Shown one piece after another: positions 9,619 to 20,555 of a stretch of DNA of 64,000 nt. The notes beneath the pieces were generated by a model, which saw only the letters and a program-made list of their open reading frames with translations, made no database searches and was not told the origin of the DNA. Each line of letters starts with the position of its first letter. Position 1 is the first letter of the stretch. Both the position numbers and the translations under genes were made by a program. Source of the stretch: Rickettsiales bacterium (GTDB taxonomy: Bacteria; Pseudomonadota; Alphaproteobacteria; Methylaequorales; Methylaequoraceae); assembly GCA_002691145.1 (NCBI GenBank), contig NZHE01000014.1, forward strand, positions 32,434 to 96,433, in the 5' to 3' direction.

Positions 9619-10060
9619 AATCTATCTGCTCCACGGCTTTTTTTTTTGAAGTATTTGCGTTAATTTTTTTATATATATCTTCTACTGTGATTTTTTCTAA
9701 TGAATTATAACAAGATCTTGTTATTTTGATAATAAGAGGGTTAATTGCTTTTTTTGAAACTTCAGAGACCATTAATTTATTTTTAATTGAATTGAATGAA
9801 TTTTCTTCGACTGAATTAACTATTTGGGACAAGTTAATTTTTCTTCTCTCTTTTGCAAGTCTATATCCCCCCTTTGGCCCTCTAGAACCAATTAAAATGT
9901 TATGCTTAACTAAATTTTGCAGGGTTTGTTCAAGATATCTTTTAGGGATTCCCTGTCTTTTTGCAATATCAAGATTCTGCACAGGATTAATACCTGAATG
10001 ACAAGCAACATCAACAACTGCTTCGATTGCATATATTACTTTTTTAGAAATCTTAAACAA
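9608..10060 (-). CDS. Rrf2-family transcriptional regulator
   Basis: KVIYAIEAVVDVACH...RYLEQTLQNLVKHNILIGSRGPKGGYRLAKE winged helix; no cysteine cluster. Confidence 0.85.
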   Translation of the reverse strand: MFKISKKVIYAIEAVVDVACHSGINPVQNLDIAKRQGIPKRYLEQTLQNLVKHNILIGSRGPKGGYRLAKERRKINLSQIVNSVEENSFNSIKNKLMVSEVSKKAINPLIIKITRSCYNSLEKITVEDIYKKINANTSKKKAVEQIDFVI

Positions 10061-10070
10061 TTACCAATAC

Positions 10071-10517
10071 CTATTTTAATCCTGTTGAACCAAACCCACC
10101 CTCACCTCGATTAGTTTCAGATAATTTATTTACTTTTGTGACCTTAAATTTAGGTAGTTCTTGAAATATGATTTGAGCAATTCTCATTCCTTTTTCAATT
10201 GAAAAACTTTTAAGACCATGATTGATGAGTATAACCTTAACTTCTCCCCTGTAGTCTGAATCTATTGTTCCAGGTGAATTAAGAACTGTAATAGAATTTT
10301 TTAATGCTAGTCCTGAGCGCGGTCTGACTTGAGCCTCAAAATTGCTTGGAAGTTGCAAACAAAAACCACACGGCACTAATACTGAATTAGATGGTTTGAT
10401 TGTTATTTTTTTTTTTATCGCGGCAACTAAATCAAAACCCGCGCTTCCAATTGTAGCTCTTTTAAATTGATACAGTTCATTAAATTCATTTAAAACTTTT
10501 ATAAAAATTTCATTCAT
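10071..10517 (-). CDS. dut: dUTP diphosphatase
   Basis: GSAGFDLVA, RPRSGLALK, GTIDSDYRGEV, C-terminal RGEGGFGSTG. Confidence 0.95.
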   Translation of the reverse strand: MNEIFIKVLNEFNELYQFKRATIGSAGFDLVAAIKKKITIKPSNSVLVPCGFCLQLPSNFEAQVRPRSGLALKNSITVLNSPGTIDSDYRGEVKVILINHGLKSFSIEKGMRIAQIIFQELPKFKVTKVNKLSETNRGEGGFGSTGLK

Positions 10518-11709
10518 TTTTAAAAAAAATTGATATTTCTTTTACAAGCCTTTTTGCGATATTTGATTTGCTAAGCGTAGGCCATTTTATTACTTTTCCA
10601 TTTTTAATCAATATTATTTTATTCTTTGAATCACCAAAACCTTTTTTTTCAGATACTAAATTTCCTAGCATCCAGTCACATTTTTTATTTGCTCTTTTGT
10701 TAAGTGTATTTTTCAACAGATTATTTGTTTCTGCTGCGAAACCAACTACAAGTTTTGGTTTTTTACGTGAATTAGAGATAGTCTTTAAAACATCAATATT
10801 TTCTCGAAGATCAAGATTAAGTTCACTTTTTTTTTTGATTTTCTTGGAACTTATTTTTTCTACTTTCCAATCCGAAATTGCTGCAGCTGAAATAAAAATA
10901 TCAGAAGGTAAATTCTTACTTACTTCTTTATAAAACTCGTTTCCGGTTTTAACTCTCACAAAGTCTACCCCTTCAGGAATACTAATATTTGTTGGTCCGC
11001 TTATCAGCTTTGTCTGAACTCCTGCTTTAGATAGAGCTTTTGCAATCTCATAACCTTGTATGCCCGTTGAAAAATTACTCAAGAATCTAGTTGGATCAAT
11101 ATTTTCTACTGACGGTCCACTTGTTACAATAGCCTTTTTTCCCTTAAGAGCTGTTTCGCTAAGATAAAAGTAATTATTAATATTCTCAAATATCTCATTT
11201 ACTTCCATAAGCTTTCCTTGACCAAAATCTCCACAAGCAAGTTTTCCATAATTTGGGCTCAAAATTTTAATTCCTCTTTTTTTTAAAATTTTAATATTGT
11301 CAGAAACGGCTTTATTTTTCCACATATTAGTATTCATTGCAGGTGCTACAAAAACAGGGGATTTTGAACTTAAAATAAGGTTGCTTGCTAGGTCATCTGC
11401 AATTCCATTGGCCATTTTTCCAATAAAGTTTGCAGTAGCAGGAACAACCAATACAATGTCCTTAGATTTACTTAAATCAATATGACTCATTTTATTTTTT
11501 GCATTTAAGAGAAATAGTTCTTTATGAATTTTTTTACCAAGAAGACTGTTAAATGATATTTCTGAAACAAATTTAAAAGTATTTTTAGTCACGACACATT
11601 CTAAATTATAATTATTCTTTATGAATAACCTTATTAAATCAAGCGATTTATAAGACGCTATACCCCCAGTGATAATCAAGAGAATATTTTTTTTAATACT
11701 TTGTTCCAA
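10510..11709 (-). CDS. coaBC: Phosphopantothenoylcysteine decarboxylase/phosphopantothenate-cysteine ligase
   Basis: GGIASYKSLDLIR, PAMNTNMW, VTSGPSVENIDPTRFLSNFSTG. Confidence 0.95.
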   Translation of the reverse strand: MEQSIKKNILLIITGGIASYKSLDLIRLFIKNNYNLECVVTKNTFKFVSEISFNSLLGKKIHKELFLLNAKNKMSHIDLSKSKDIVLVVPATANFIGKMANGIADDLASNLILSSKSPVFVAPAMNTNMWKNKAVSDNIKILKKRGIKILSPNYGKLACGDFGQGKLMEVNEIFENINNYFYLSETALKGKKAIVTSGPSVENIDPTRFLSNFSTGIQGYEIAKALSKAGVQTKLISGPTNISIPEGVDFVRVKTGNEFYKEVSKNLPSDIFISAAAISDWKVEKISSKKIKKKSELNLDLRENIDVLKTISNSRKKPKLVVGFAAETNNLLKNTLNKRANKKCDWMLGNLVSEKKGFGDSKNKIILIKNGKVIKWPTLSKSNIAKRLVKEISIFFKNE

Positions 11710-11710
11710 G

Positions 11711-12433
11711 TTATTTTACTCCAATATGAATACTTGCAATTCCGTCTAAAAGATCAAAGCAATCAACTTTATTAAATCCAGAATTATTAATTAACTTTGT
11801 TAACTCAATTTGATTTGGGAAAATTTTGATGCTTTCAGCTAAATATTTGTATGCATCATAGTTATTTACAAAAATTTTTCCTAAAAAAGGAATCAAATTT
11901 AGATAGGCTTCAAACATTTTTTTTGTTACTGAATTATTTACTTCGCTAAACTCTAGGCATATAAAACTTCCATTTTTTTTTAAAACTCTAAAAATTTCTT
12001 TTAGAGAAAGTTTCATATCTGTAAAATTTCTCAAACCAAATGCTACGATAATAAAATTAAATTCTTTATTTCTAAACGGAAGCTTTTCTGCAGAAGCACA
12101 TTTGAACTTTATACTAGTTCCGGATAGCTTTCCTTTTGCGATTTCAATCATTTTCTTGTTACTGTCAACAAGGATACATTTATTATTTGGAAATTTTTTA
12201 CAAATTAATTTTGATATATCTCCAGAACCGCCTGCAAGGTCAAGGAAAGTGTCGTTTGCTGAAGGAGATATTAACTCGAAAATTTGTTTTTTCCAAACTC
12301 TATGAAATCCAAAGGACATGATGTCATTCATAAGATCATAATCTTTATAAACATCCGAAAAAACTTTTTTCACTAGTATATTTTTATTTTTAGATGATAT
12401 ATTTTTTAGATTCTCAATATTATATTTTGTCAT
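11711..12433 (-). CDS. ubiE: Ubiquinone/menaquinone biosynthesis C-methyltransferase
   Basis: YDLMNDIMSFGFHRVWKK and FLDLAGGSGDI; start reassigned to MTKYN at 12433 (ORF track extends into mutM). Confidence 0.9.
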   Translation of the reverse strand: MTKYNIENLKNISSKNKNILVKKVFSDVYKDYDLMNDIMSFGFHRVWKKQIFELISPSANDTFLDLAGGSGDISKLICKKFPNNKCILVDSNKKMIEIAKGKLSGTSIKFKCASAEKLPFRNKEFNFIIVAFGLRNFTDMKLSLKEIFRVLKKNGSFICLEFSEVNNSVTKKMFEAYLNLIPFLGKIFVNNYDAYKYLAESIKIFPNQIELTKLINNSGFNKVDCFDLLDGIASIHIGVK

Positions 12434-13253
12434 GCCTGAATTACCTGAAGTAGAGACTGTTAGATTAGCATTAACTAAACATTTATTAAAATGTAAAATT
12501 TTTAAAGTAAAAATAAATTCAAAAAAATTAAGATATACTATTCCTGAAAACTTTACCAAATTAATAAATGGATGCAAAATTATTTCAATTAAAAGAAGAG
12601 GGAAATACATAATTTTAAATTTTGATAATATGTGTTCATTACTTGTTCACCTTGGAATGACTGGTACTTTTAGAGTTAGTGAAATTTATAATCCATTAAA
12701 ACATGATCACCTGGTATTTAATTTTAAAAGTTTTTATTTGATTTATAATGATATTAGAAAATTTGGATTTCTAAAAATTTATAACTCTAATGAGGTTTTT
12801 GATTCTAAGCATTTAACAAAATTAGGACCTGAACCATTTAGTGAAGAATTTAATTTAAAGTACCTTTCTACGGCTTTAAAAAAGAGAAAAATTAATATAA
12901 AGAACTTTTTAATGAATCAAAATGTCATCGCTGGTTTAGGAAATATATACTGTTCAGAGGTGCTCTTTGAGTCAAAGATTTCTCCTGTGAGAATAACAAA
13001 TAAGTTAAACGCAAAAGAAATTTTGAGTATTTATATTTCAATAAAACGAGTTTTAAAAAAGGCTATTAGTTATGGCGGAACGAGTTTAAAAAATTATAAA
13101 GATCCAAACGGAAAAATAGGATATTTTAAAAATAAACTAAAAGTATATGGTAAAGAAAATAAAAAATGTTCTTTTTGTAATAAAAATATTAAAATAAAAA
13201 AAATCACTCAACAGGGAAGGTCTACTTTCTTTTGTGATAATTGTCAGATTTAG
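12432..13253 (+). CDS. mutM: Formamidopyrimidine-DNA glycosylase
   Basis: N-terminal MPELPEVETVR, C-terminal zinc finger CSFCNKNIKIKKITQQGRSTFFCDNC. Confidence 0.96.
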   Translation: MPELPEVETVRLALTKHLLKCKIFKVKINSKKLRYTIPENFTKLINGCKIISIKRRGKYIILNFDNMCSLLVHLGMTGTFRVSEIYNPLKHDHLVFNFKSFYLIYNDIRKFGFLKIYNSNEVFDSKHLTKLGPEPFSEEFNLKYLSTALKKRKINIKNFLMNQNVIAGLGNIYCSEVLFESKISPVRITNKLNAKEILSIYISIKRVLKKAISYGGTSLKNYKDPNGKIGYFKNKLKVYGKENKKCSFCNKNIKIKKITQQGRSTFFCDNCQI

Positions 13254-13615
13254 TGATGTACATTGTTAAAATAATCATATTTTTTATATTACTTGTAAGT
13301 ACAGAACCCATAACTGCTTCAAAGAAGCTCATTTTTATAAATGGCCTAGATGATATCCCTTTACATCAAAATTTGAAAATAGTTAAGGACAGCCTTATTA
13401 TATTTGATACAAATGAGGGAAAATATATAACTACAGAGCTTACAGGTGAAATCAAGCTTACTAAGGTTGAGGAGTATTATACAAAAATTTTACCAAATTT
13501 AGGCTGGAGAATAATTGAAAAAAATAAATATTTGAGAGAAAATAAAACTTTATCCATTCAATTTATTCAAGAGAACGAAGTATTAAATGTAATTTTTATT
13601 TTAATAGCTAATTAA
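13241..13615 (+). CDS. Hypothetical protein with N-terminal signal/anchor
   Basis: Hydrophobic N-terminus IIIFFILLVSTEPITASKK; open frame between mutM and rpsT; start possibly 13256. Confidence 0.6.
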   Translation: MSDLVMYIVKIIIFFILLVSTEPITASKKLIFINGLDDIPLHQNLKIVKDSLIIFDTNEGKYITTELTGEIKLTKVEEYYTKILPNLGWRIIEKNKYLRENKTLSIQFIQENEVLNVIFILIAN

Positions 13616-13670
13616 ATATTTGAAACTTGACGATTTGGTTAGTGCAAAGTATAAGTTACTTAATTGAATT

Positions 13671-13934
13671 ATGGCTAATATTAAATCTGCAAAAAAAAGA
13701 ATACTTCAAAGTGAAAAAAAAGCTGTTTATAATAAACAGAGAAAATCTTCATTAAGAAGTCTTGTAAAAAATATAAATACTAGTATCGATAAGAAGAACT
13801 CTGGTGATGCTGAAAAATTATTTATTAAATTAGAACCAGCGCTTTCTAAATCAGTAAGAGCGGGCCTTTTTAAGAAAAATACCGTATCAAGAACATTATC
13901 AAGGATTTCAAAAAAGATTAAGTTACTTAAATAA
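13671..13934 (+). CDS. rpsT: 30S ribosomal protein S20
   Basis: MANIKSAKKRILQSEKK... Confidence 0.95.
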   Translation: MANIKSAKKRILQSEKKAVYNKQRKSSLRSLVKNINTSIDKKNSGDAEKLFIKLEPALSKSVRAGLFKKNTVSRTLSRISKKIKLLK

Positions 13935-13977
13935 TTATATTTATTTTTATTTGTTCTATTGATTCAATTTTTTAATA

Positions 13978-13999
13978 AGATATTCTAATAAGAATATCT
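13978..13999. repeat. Perfect inverted repeat AGATATTCT-AATA-AGAATATCT
   Basis: 9-bp arms, 4-nt loop, 13 bp upstream of the rhodanese gene ATG. Confidence 0.9.
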
Positions 14000-14012
14000 G
14001 TTACGAGGGAAT

Positions 14013-14438
14013 ATGAACAAACTTGATTATGCGGGTGATCTTTCACCTGCTGAGTGTTGGGATATCTTAAAAAAAGATAAAAATTCTCAACTTATTGACT
14101 GCAGGACAAAAGCTGAATGCCAGTTTACTGGAGTTCCCAATCTTGAAGAACTTGAAAAAATTACAAAATTTATAGAATGGCAAATTTATCCGTCGATGGT
14201 TTATAACGAAAATTTTTTATCTGAATTTGAACAATTAGGCTTTAGTAAATCTGATAAAATTATTCTAATCTGTAGATCGGGAGGAAGATCTAAATCTGCT
14301 GCTGAATTTTTAAGCTCAAAAGGCTACGAATCCTGTTTCAATTGTTTGAACGGTTTTGAAGGTGCACATAATTTGAGCGGTCAAAGAGGACAAAAAGATG
14401 GATGGAAATTTGACGGACTTCCATGGAAACAAACTTAA
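14013..14438 (+). CDS. Rhodanese-like domain protein
   Basis: QLIDCRT...CRSGGRSKSAAEFL active-site loop. Confidence 0.9.
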   Translation: MNKLDYAGDLSPAECWDILKKDKNSQLIDCRTKAECQFTGVPNLEELEKITKFIEWQIYPSMVYNENFLSEFEQLGFSKSDKIILICRSGGRSKSAAEFLSSKGYESCFNCLNGFEGAHNLSGQRGQKDGWKFDGLPWKQT

Positions 14439-15802
14439 TGACTAAAGAAATGGAAGATAGTTTTAATGAAGTTCAGGCACAATGGGCTGCAGTGCGAGGT
14501 AAAATAAGACAAAAGATTGGAGAAGGCCTATTTAAGAGTTGGTTTAAACCTCTTAGCCTTGTAAGTTTTGACGCAAACATACTAGTTTTAAGTGTACCTA
14601 ATAAGTTTATTAAAACCAGAATTATTGAAGAATATTTCGACTTACTCAAAGAAAATTGGTTCAACCAAAATAAAAATATATCAAAAATAAAAATAGTAGT
14701 AATTAAAGGTGAGAATTCATTAGCAATAAATTCTGATAAAAAGAGAGCAAAGATTAAATCTGACAGTTTAAACGAGAATATAGGTGCAAATTTAGATCAA
14801 AGATTTACTTTTACAAATTTTATAGTTGGAAAACCGAACGAGCTTGCGTTTGCTGCAGCTAGAAGAGTTGCAGAGTCATTAGACGTTCCTTTTAACCCTT
14901 TATTTTTGTATGGCGGTGTGGGACTAGGTAAAACTCATCTTATGCATGCAATAGCTCATGAAATAAAAAGAAGAAATCCCCTTAGAAGAGTTATATACCT
15001 CTCAGCTGAAAAGTTTATGTATCACTTCATTAAAGCTCTTAGATTTAAAGATACAGTTGCTTTTAAAGAACAGTTTAGAACGGTTGATGTATTAATGATT
15101 GATGATGTGCAGTTTATATCAGGCAAAGAATCAACTCAGGAAGAATTTTTTCATACTTTTAATGCTCTTGTTGACCAAAATAAACAACTAATAATATCAG
15201 CTGATAAATCACCTCAAGACTTAGAAGGCATTGAAGAGAGAATGAGATCAAGATTAGGTTGGGGTTTAGTTGCGGACATTCATCCATTGAATTATGAATT
15301 ACGATTAAGTATTTTACAAGCTAAAGAGGAAAAATTAGAAGTAGAAATACCTGAGAATGTTTTAGAGTTTTTAGCGCATAAAATTACTAGTAATGTAAGG
15401 GAATTAGAGGGTGCTTTAAACAGAATAGCAGCATTTTCGTCTTTAGTTGGAAGAAAGATAAATATTGAAATGACTCATGACCTGTTAAGAGATTTGCTAA
15501 AATCCTCACAAAGAAAAGTCAATATTGAACAAATACAAAAAAAAGTTTCGGAACATTTTAATGTAAAAATGTCAGATATGAGTTCAGCTAGAAGATCAAG
15601 GACAGTTGTGAGACCAAGGCAAATAGCAATGTATCTCTCTAAAAGTTTAACTTCTAGGTCTCTTCCTGAAATTGGAAGAAGATTTGGCAATAGAGATCAT
15701 ACCACAGTTATACATGCCGTAAAGAAAGTTGAGGAACTTAGAAATATTGATGTAAGTCTTGATGAAGATGTAGAACTTTTAATAAGGATGTTAGAGTCTT
15801 AA
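14438..15802 (+). CDS. dnaA: Chromosomal replication initiator DnaA
   Basis: FLYGGVGLGKTHLMHAIAH, DnaA signature RDHTTVIHA; TAATG overlap start (alternative in-frame start 14423). Confidence 0.96.
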   Translation: MTKEMEDSFNEVQAQWAAVRGKIRQKIGEGLFKSWFKPLSLVSFDANILVLSVPNKFIKTRIIEEYFDLLKENWFNQNKNISKIKIVVIKGENSLAINSDKKRAKIKSDSLNENIGANLDQRFTFTNFIVGKPNELAFAAARRVAESLDVPFNPLFLYGGVGLGKTHLMHAIAHEIKRRNPLRRVIYLSAEKFMYHFIKALRFKDTVAFKEQFRTVDVLMIDDVQFISGKESTQEEFFHTFNALVDQNKQLIISADKSPQDLEGIEERMRSRLGWGLVADIHPLNYELRLSILQAKEEKLEVEIPENVLEFLAHKITSNVRELEGALNRIAAFSSLVGRKINIEMTHDLLRDLLKSSQRKVNIEQIQKKVSEHFNVKMSDMSSARRSRTVVRPRQIAMYLSKSLTSRSLPEIGRRFGNRDHTTVIHAVKKVEELRNIDVSLDEDVELLIRMLES

Positions 15803-15803
15803 T

Positions 15804-16910
15804 ATGGATTTAAGCGTTTCAAAGAAAATTTTCTTTCAGTCTTTAAGTCATTTTCAAAGTGTTGTAGAAAAAAGAAATACTATACCAATATTGTCGAATT
15901 TAAAATTGAAAGCTTATAATGGTAGTTTGGAAGTTACCGCTACAGATCTAGCTTTAGAAATTTCAGAAAAGATATTAGCGAATATCAAAACAGAGGGAGA
16001 ACTAACAATACCTTCTCAGTTACTTTTTGATATAGTTCGAAAGGCACCGGAAGATTCAAGAATAGAACTTCGTGAAGAGAGTGAGTCAGGACAAGTATTT
16101 ATTTTTTTTGGTGATTCAAAATTTTCTTTACCTTATTTACCAACTTCCGATTTTCCGGAAATGGAGGAGGAGAACCTGAATCAATCAATTTCTTTGGACT
16201 CAAAAAAGCTTAGTTACTTACTGAATGATACTAAGTTTTCAATGGGAGTTGATGAATCAAGGCAGTATTTGAATGGTATATATTTTCATCATATTGAAAA
16301 TAAGTTAATTGCTGTTGCAACGGATGGACACAGGCTATCAAAGTGTCAAGTGATTTGTGAACAGAATTTTACTGATTTTGAAGGCATTATAATTCCTAAA
16401 AAAACCGTATTTGAAATTACAAAGATCTTAGAAAATGTTAGTGAAAGTATTAAGCTCTCCTTTTCAAAAACTAAAATAAAATTAGACTTAAAAAATCTAA
16501 TTCTAACCTCTAAATTATTGAATGCTAACTTTCCAGATTATGAGAGTGTTATTCCAAAAAAAAATGAACTTATAATGAAAACTGATTCAGACTCTTTTGC
16601 AGAGACAATTGACAGAGTGTCAACAGTATCTTCAGAAAAATTCAGAACTGTAAAATTAGATATTTCTGAAAATTTGTGCGTAGTAAGCTCTTTTGGACAA
16701 GAAAAATCAGCTGGAACTGAACAATTAAAAGTAGAATACTCTGGGCCTAATATAAACATTAATTTTAATGCAAAATACATACTGGATGTGTTAAGCATTT
16801 TAAAGAAAGGTGAAATTAGTTTGTCTTTTTCAATAGATACTGCACCAACTGTTCTTGAATCAATTGAAAGCCCTGATTCTTTATACTTAATAATGCAGAT
16901 GAGATCCTAA
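15804..16910 (+). CDS. dnaN: DNA polymerase III beta sliding clamp
   Basis: Three clamp repeats; position between dnaA and recF. Confidence 0.93.
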   Translation: MDLSVSKKIFFQSLSHFQSVVEKRNTIPILSNLKLKAYNGSLEVTATDLALEISEKILANIKTEGELTIPSQLLFDIVRKAPEDSRIELREESESGQVFIFFGDSKFSLPYLPTSDFPEMEEENLNQSISLDSKKLSYLLNDTKFSMGVDESRQYLNGIYFHHIENKLIAVATDGHRLSKCQVICEQNFTDFEGIIIPKKTVFEITKILENVSESIKLSFSKTKIKLDLKNLILTSKLLNANFPDYESVIPKKNELIMKTDSDSFAETIDRVSTVSSEKFRTVKLDISENLCVVSSFGQEKSAGTEQLKVEYSGPNININFNAKYILDVLSILKKGEISLSFSIDTAPTVLESIESPDSLYLIMQMRS

Positions 16911-16921
16911 AGTCTATTTTA

Positions 16922-18043
16922 ATGAGCTTTTCATTAAAAATCAAAAAGATAATACTTTCTAATTACAGAAACCATAGGTCTTTGAAACTAGATATCAAAA
17001 AAAAAATTATTTTTATCTATGGAAAGAACGGGTCCGGAAAATCGAATATTTTGGAGGCTATATCACTTCTTTTTTCAAATACAGGTTTTCGAAATTCTAA
17101 ATTAGAAAATATTCCAAATAAATCCGTAATTTTTAAAACACCTTTATTTGGAGCAAGTTTTACGTTTTCAGATAATATTGAAGATACAAAAATTGGGATA
17201 TCGTTTATAAAAAAGAAAGATAAGTTTAATAAAATCATAAAATTTGAAGATCCAACTATTAAAAGTAAGAGTTTTTTAAATAGGATTAAAATATTTTCAG
17301 TTTTACCCTCAGTTGGGAATTTTTTTTTAGGAAATGCCTCGCATAGAAGAGACTTTATAGACTCTATGATTTTTACTCAAAACTCTTTGCATTATGATAC
17401 TTTAACAAAATACAATAAATTACAACTAGAAAGAATAAAAATTTTAAAGTCGAAAAAAGAGAATGACTATATTCATAATTGGTTGTTATCTATTGAAAAG
17501 CAAATGTCAAGATTAGGAGTAGTATTATGTGATAACAGAAGAACTTTTTTAAAGATAATAAATGATTTTTCGATAAAATACAGTGAACAATTTCCGATTT
17601 TAAATATTTCATTAAGTGGAAAGCTAGACAAAAAACTAATCAAAATTCCTGCTTTAGAACTTGAGGAGTATTTTCTGTTTCAATTAAAAAAAAATAGAGA
17701 AATTGATAGATTATGTGGCAAGACACAATTTGGAGCAAATAAAACTGATATATTGATTTTTAATAAGGAAAGAAATGACTTTGCCAGTAATTGTTCTACT
17801 GGAGAGCAAAAAGTAACTTTAATAATTATTTTATTCTTATTTTTAAAAATAATAAAAGAGTCTAAAAAAAATTTTATTTGTCTTTTCGATGATTTATTTT
17901 CAACTCTTGATGAAAAATATATAGATTTAATTTTAAATGAAATTTTGTCTCTTGAATCACAAACTTGGATAACTGGTGTGGATTCCTCATTTTTAAAAAT
18001 AAATTCAAAATATTTAAAAGAAGTAATGTTTGTGAACTTATGA
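16922..18043 (+). CDS. recF: DNA replication and repair protein RecF
   Basis: NYRNHRSLKLDI, Walker A IYGKNGSGKSNILEAI, STGEQK signature. Confidence 0.92.
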   Translation: MSFSLKIKKIILSNYRNHRSLKLDIKKKIIFIYGKNGSGKSNILEAISLLFSNTGFRNSKLENIPNKSVIFKTPLFGASFTFSDNIEDTKIGISFIKKKDKFNKIIKFEDPTIKSKSFLNRIKIFSVLPSVGNFFLGNASHRRDFIDSMIFTQNSLHYDTLTKYNKLQLERIKILKSKKENDYIHNWLLSIEKQMSRLGVVLCDNRRTFLKIINDFSIKYSEQFPILNISLSGKLDKKLIKIPALELEEYFLFQLKKNREIDRLCGKTQFGANKTDILIFNKERNDFASNCSTGEQKVTLIIILFLFLKIIKESKKNFICLFDDLFSTLDEKYIDLILNEILSLESQTWITGVDSSFLKINSKYLKEVMFVNL

Positions 18044-18099
18044 GAATATGGATATAATAACATATCAAATAAATAAACAATTTATTCAAGGGCAGATAG

Positions 18100-20535
<2,436 letters not shown>

Positions 20536-20555
20536 AATAAAAAAATTTAAACTTT

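Noticed and set aside
13935-14437. Possible oriC upstream of dnaA
   Set aside because: No cluster of TTATNCACA-type DnaA boxes seen; dnaA proximity alone is insufficient.
17680-18089. Minus-strand ORFs opposite the recF 3' end
   Set aside because: AT-rich antisense ORFs without motif; recF frame is clearly coding.
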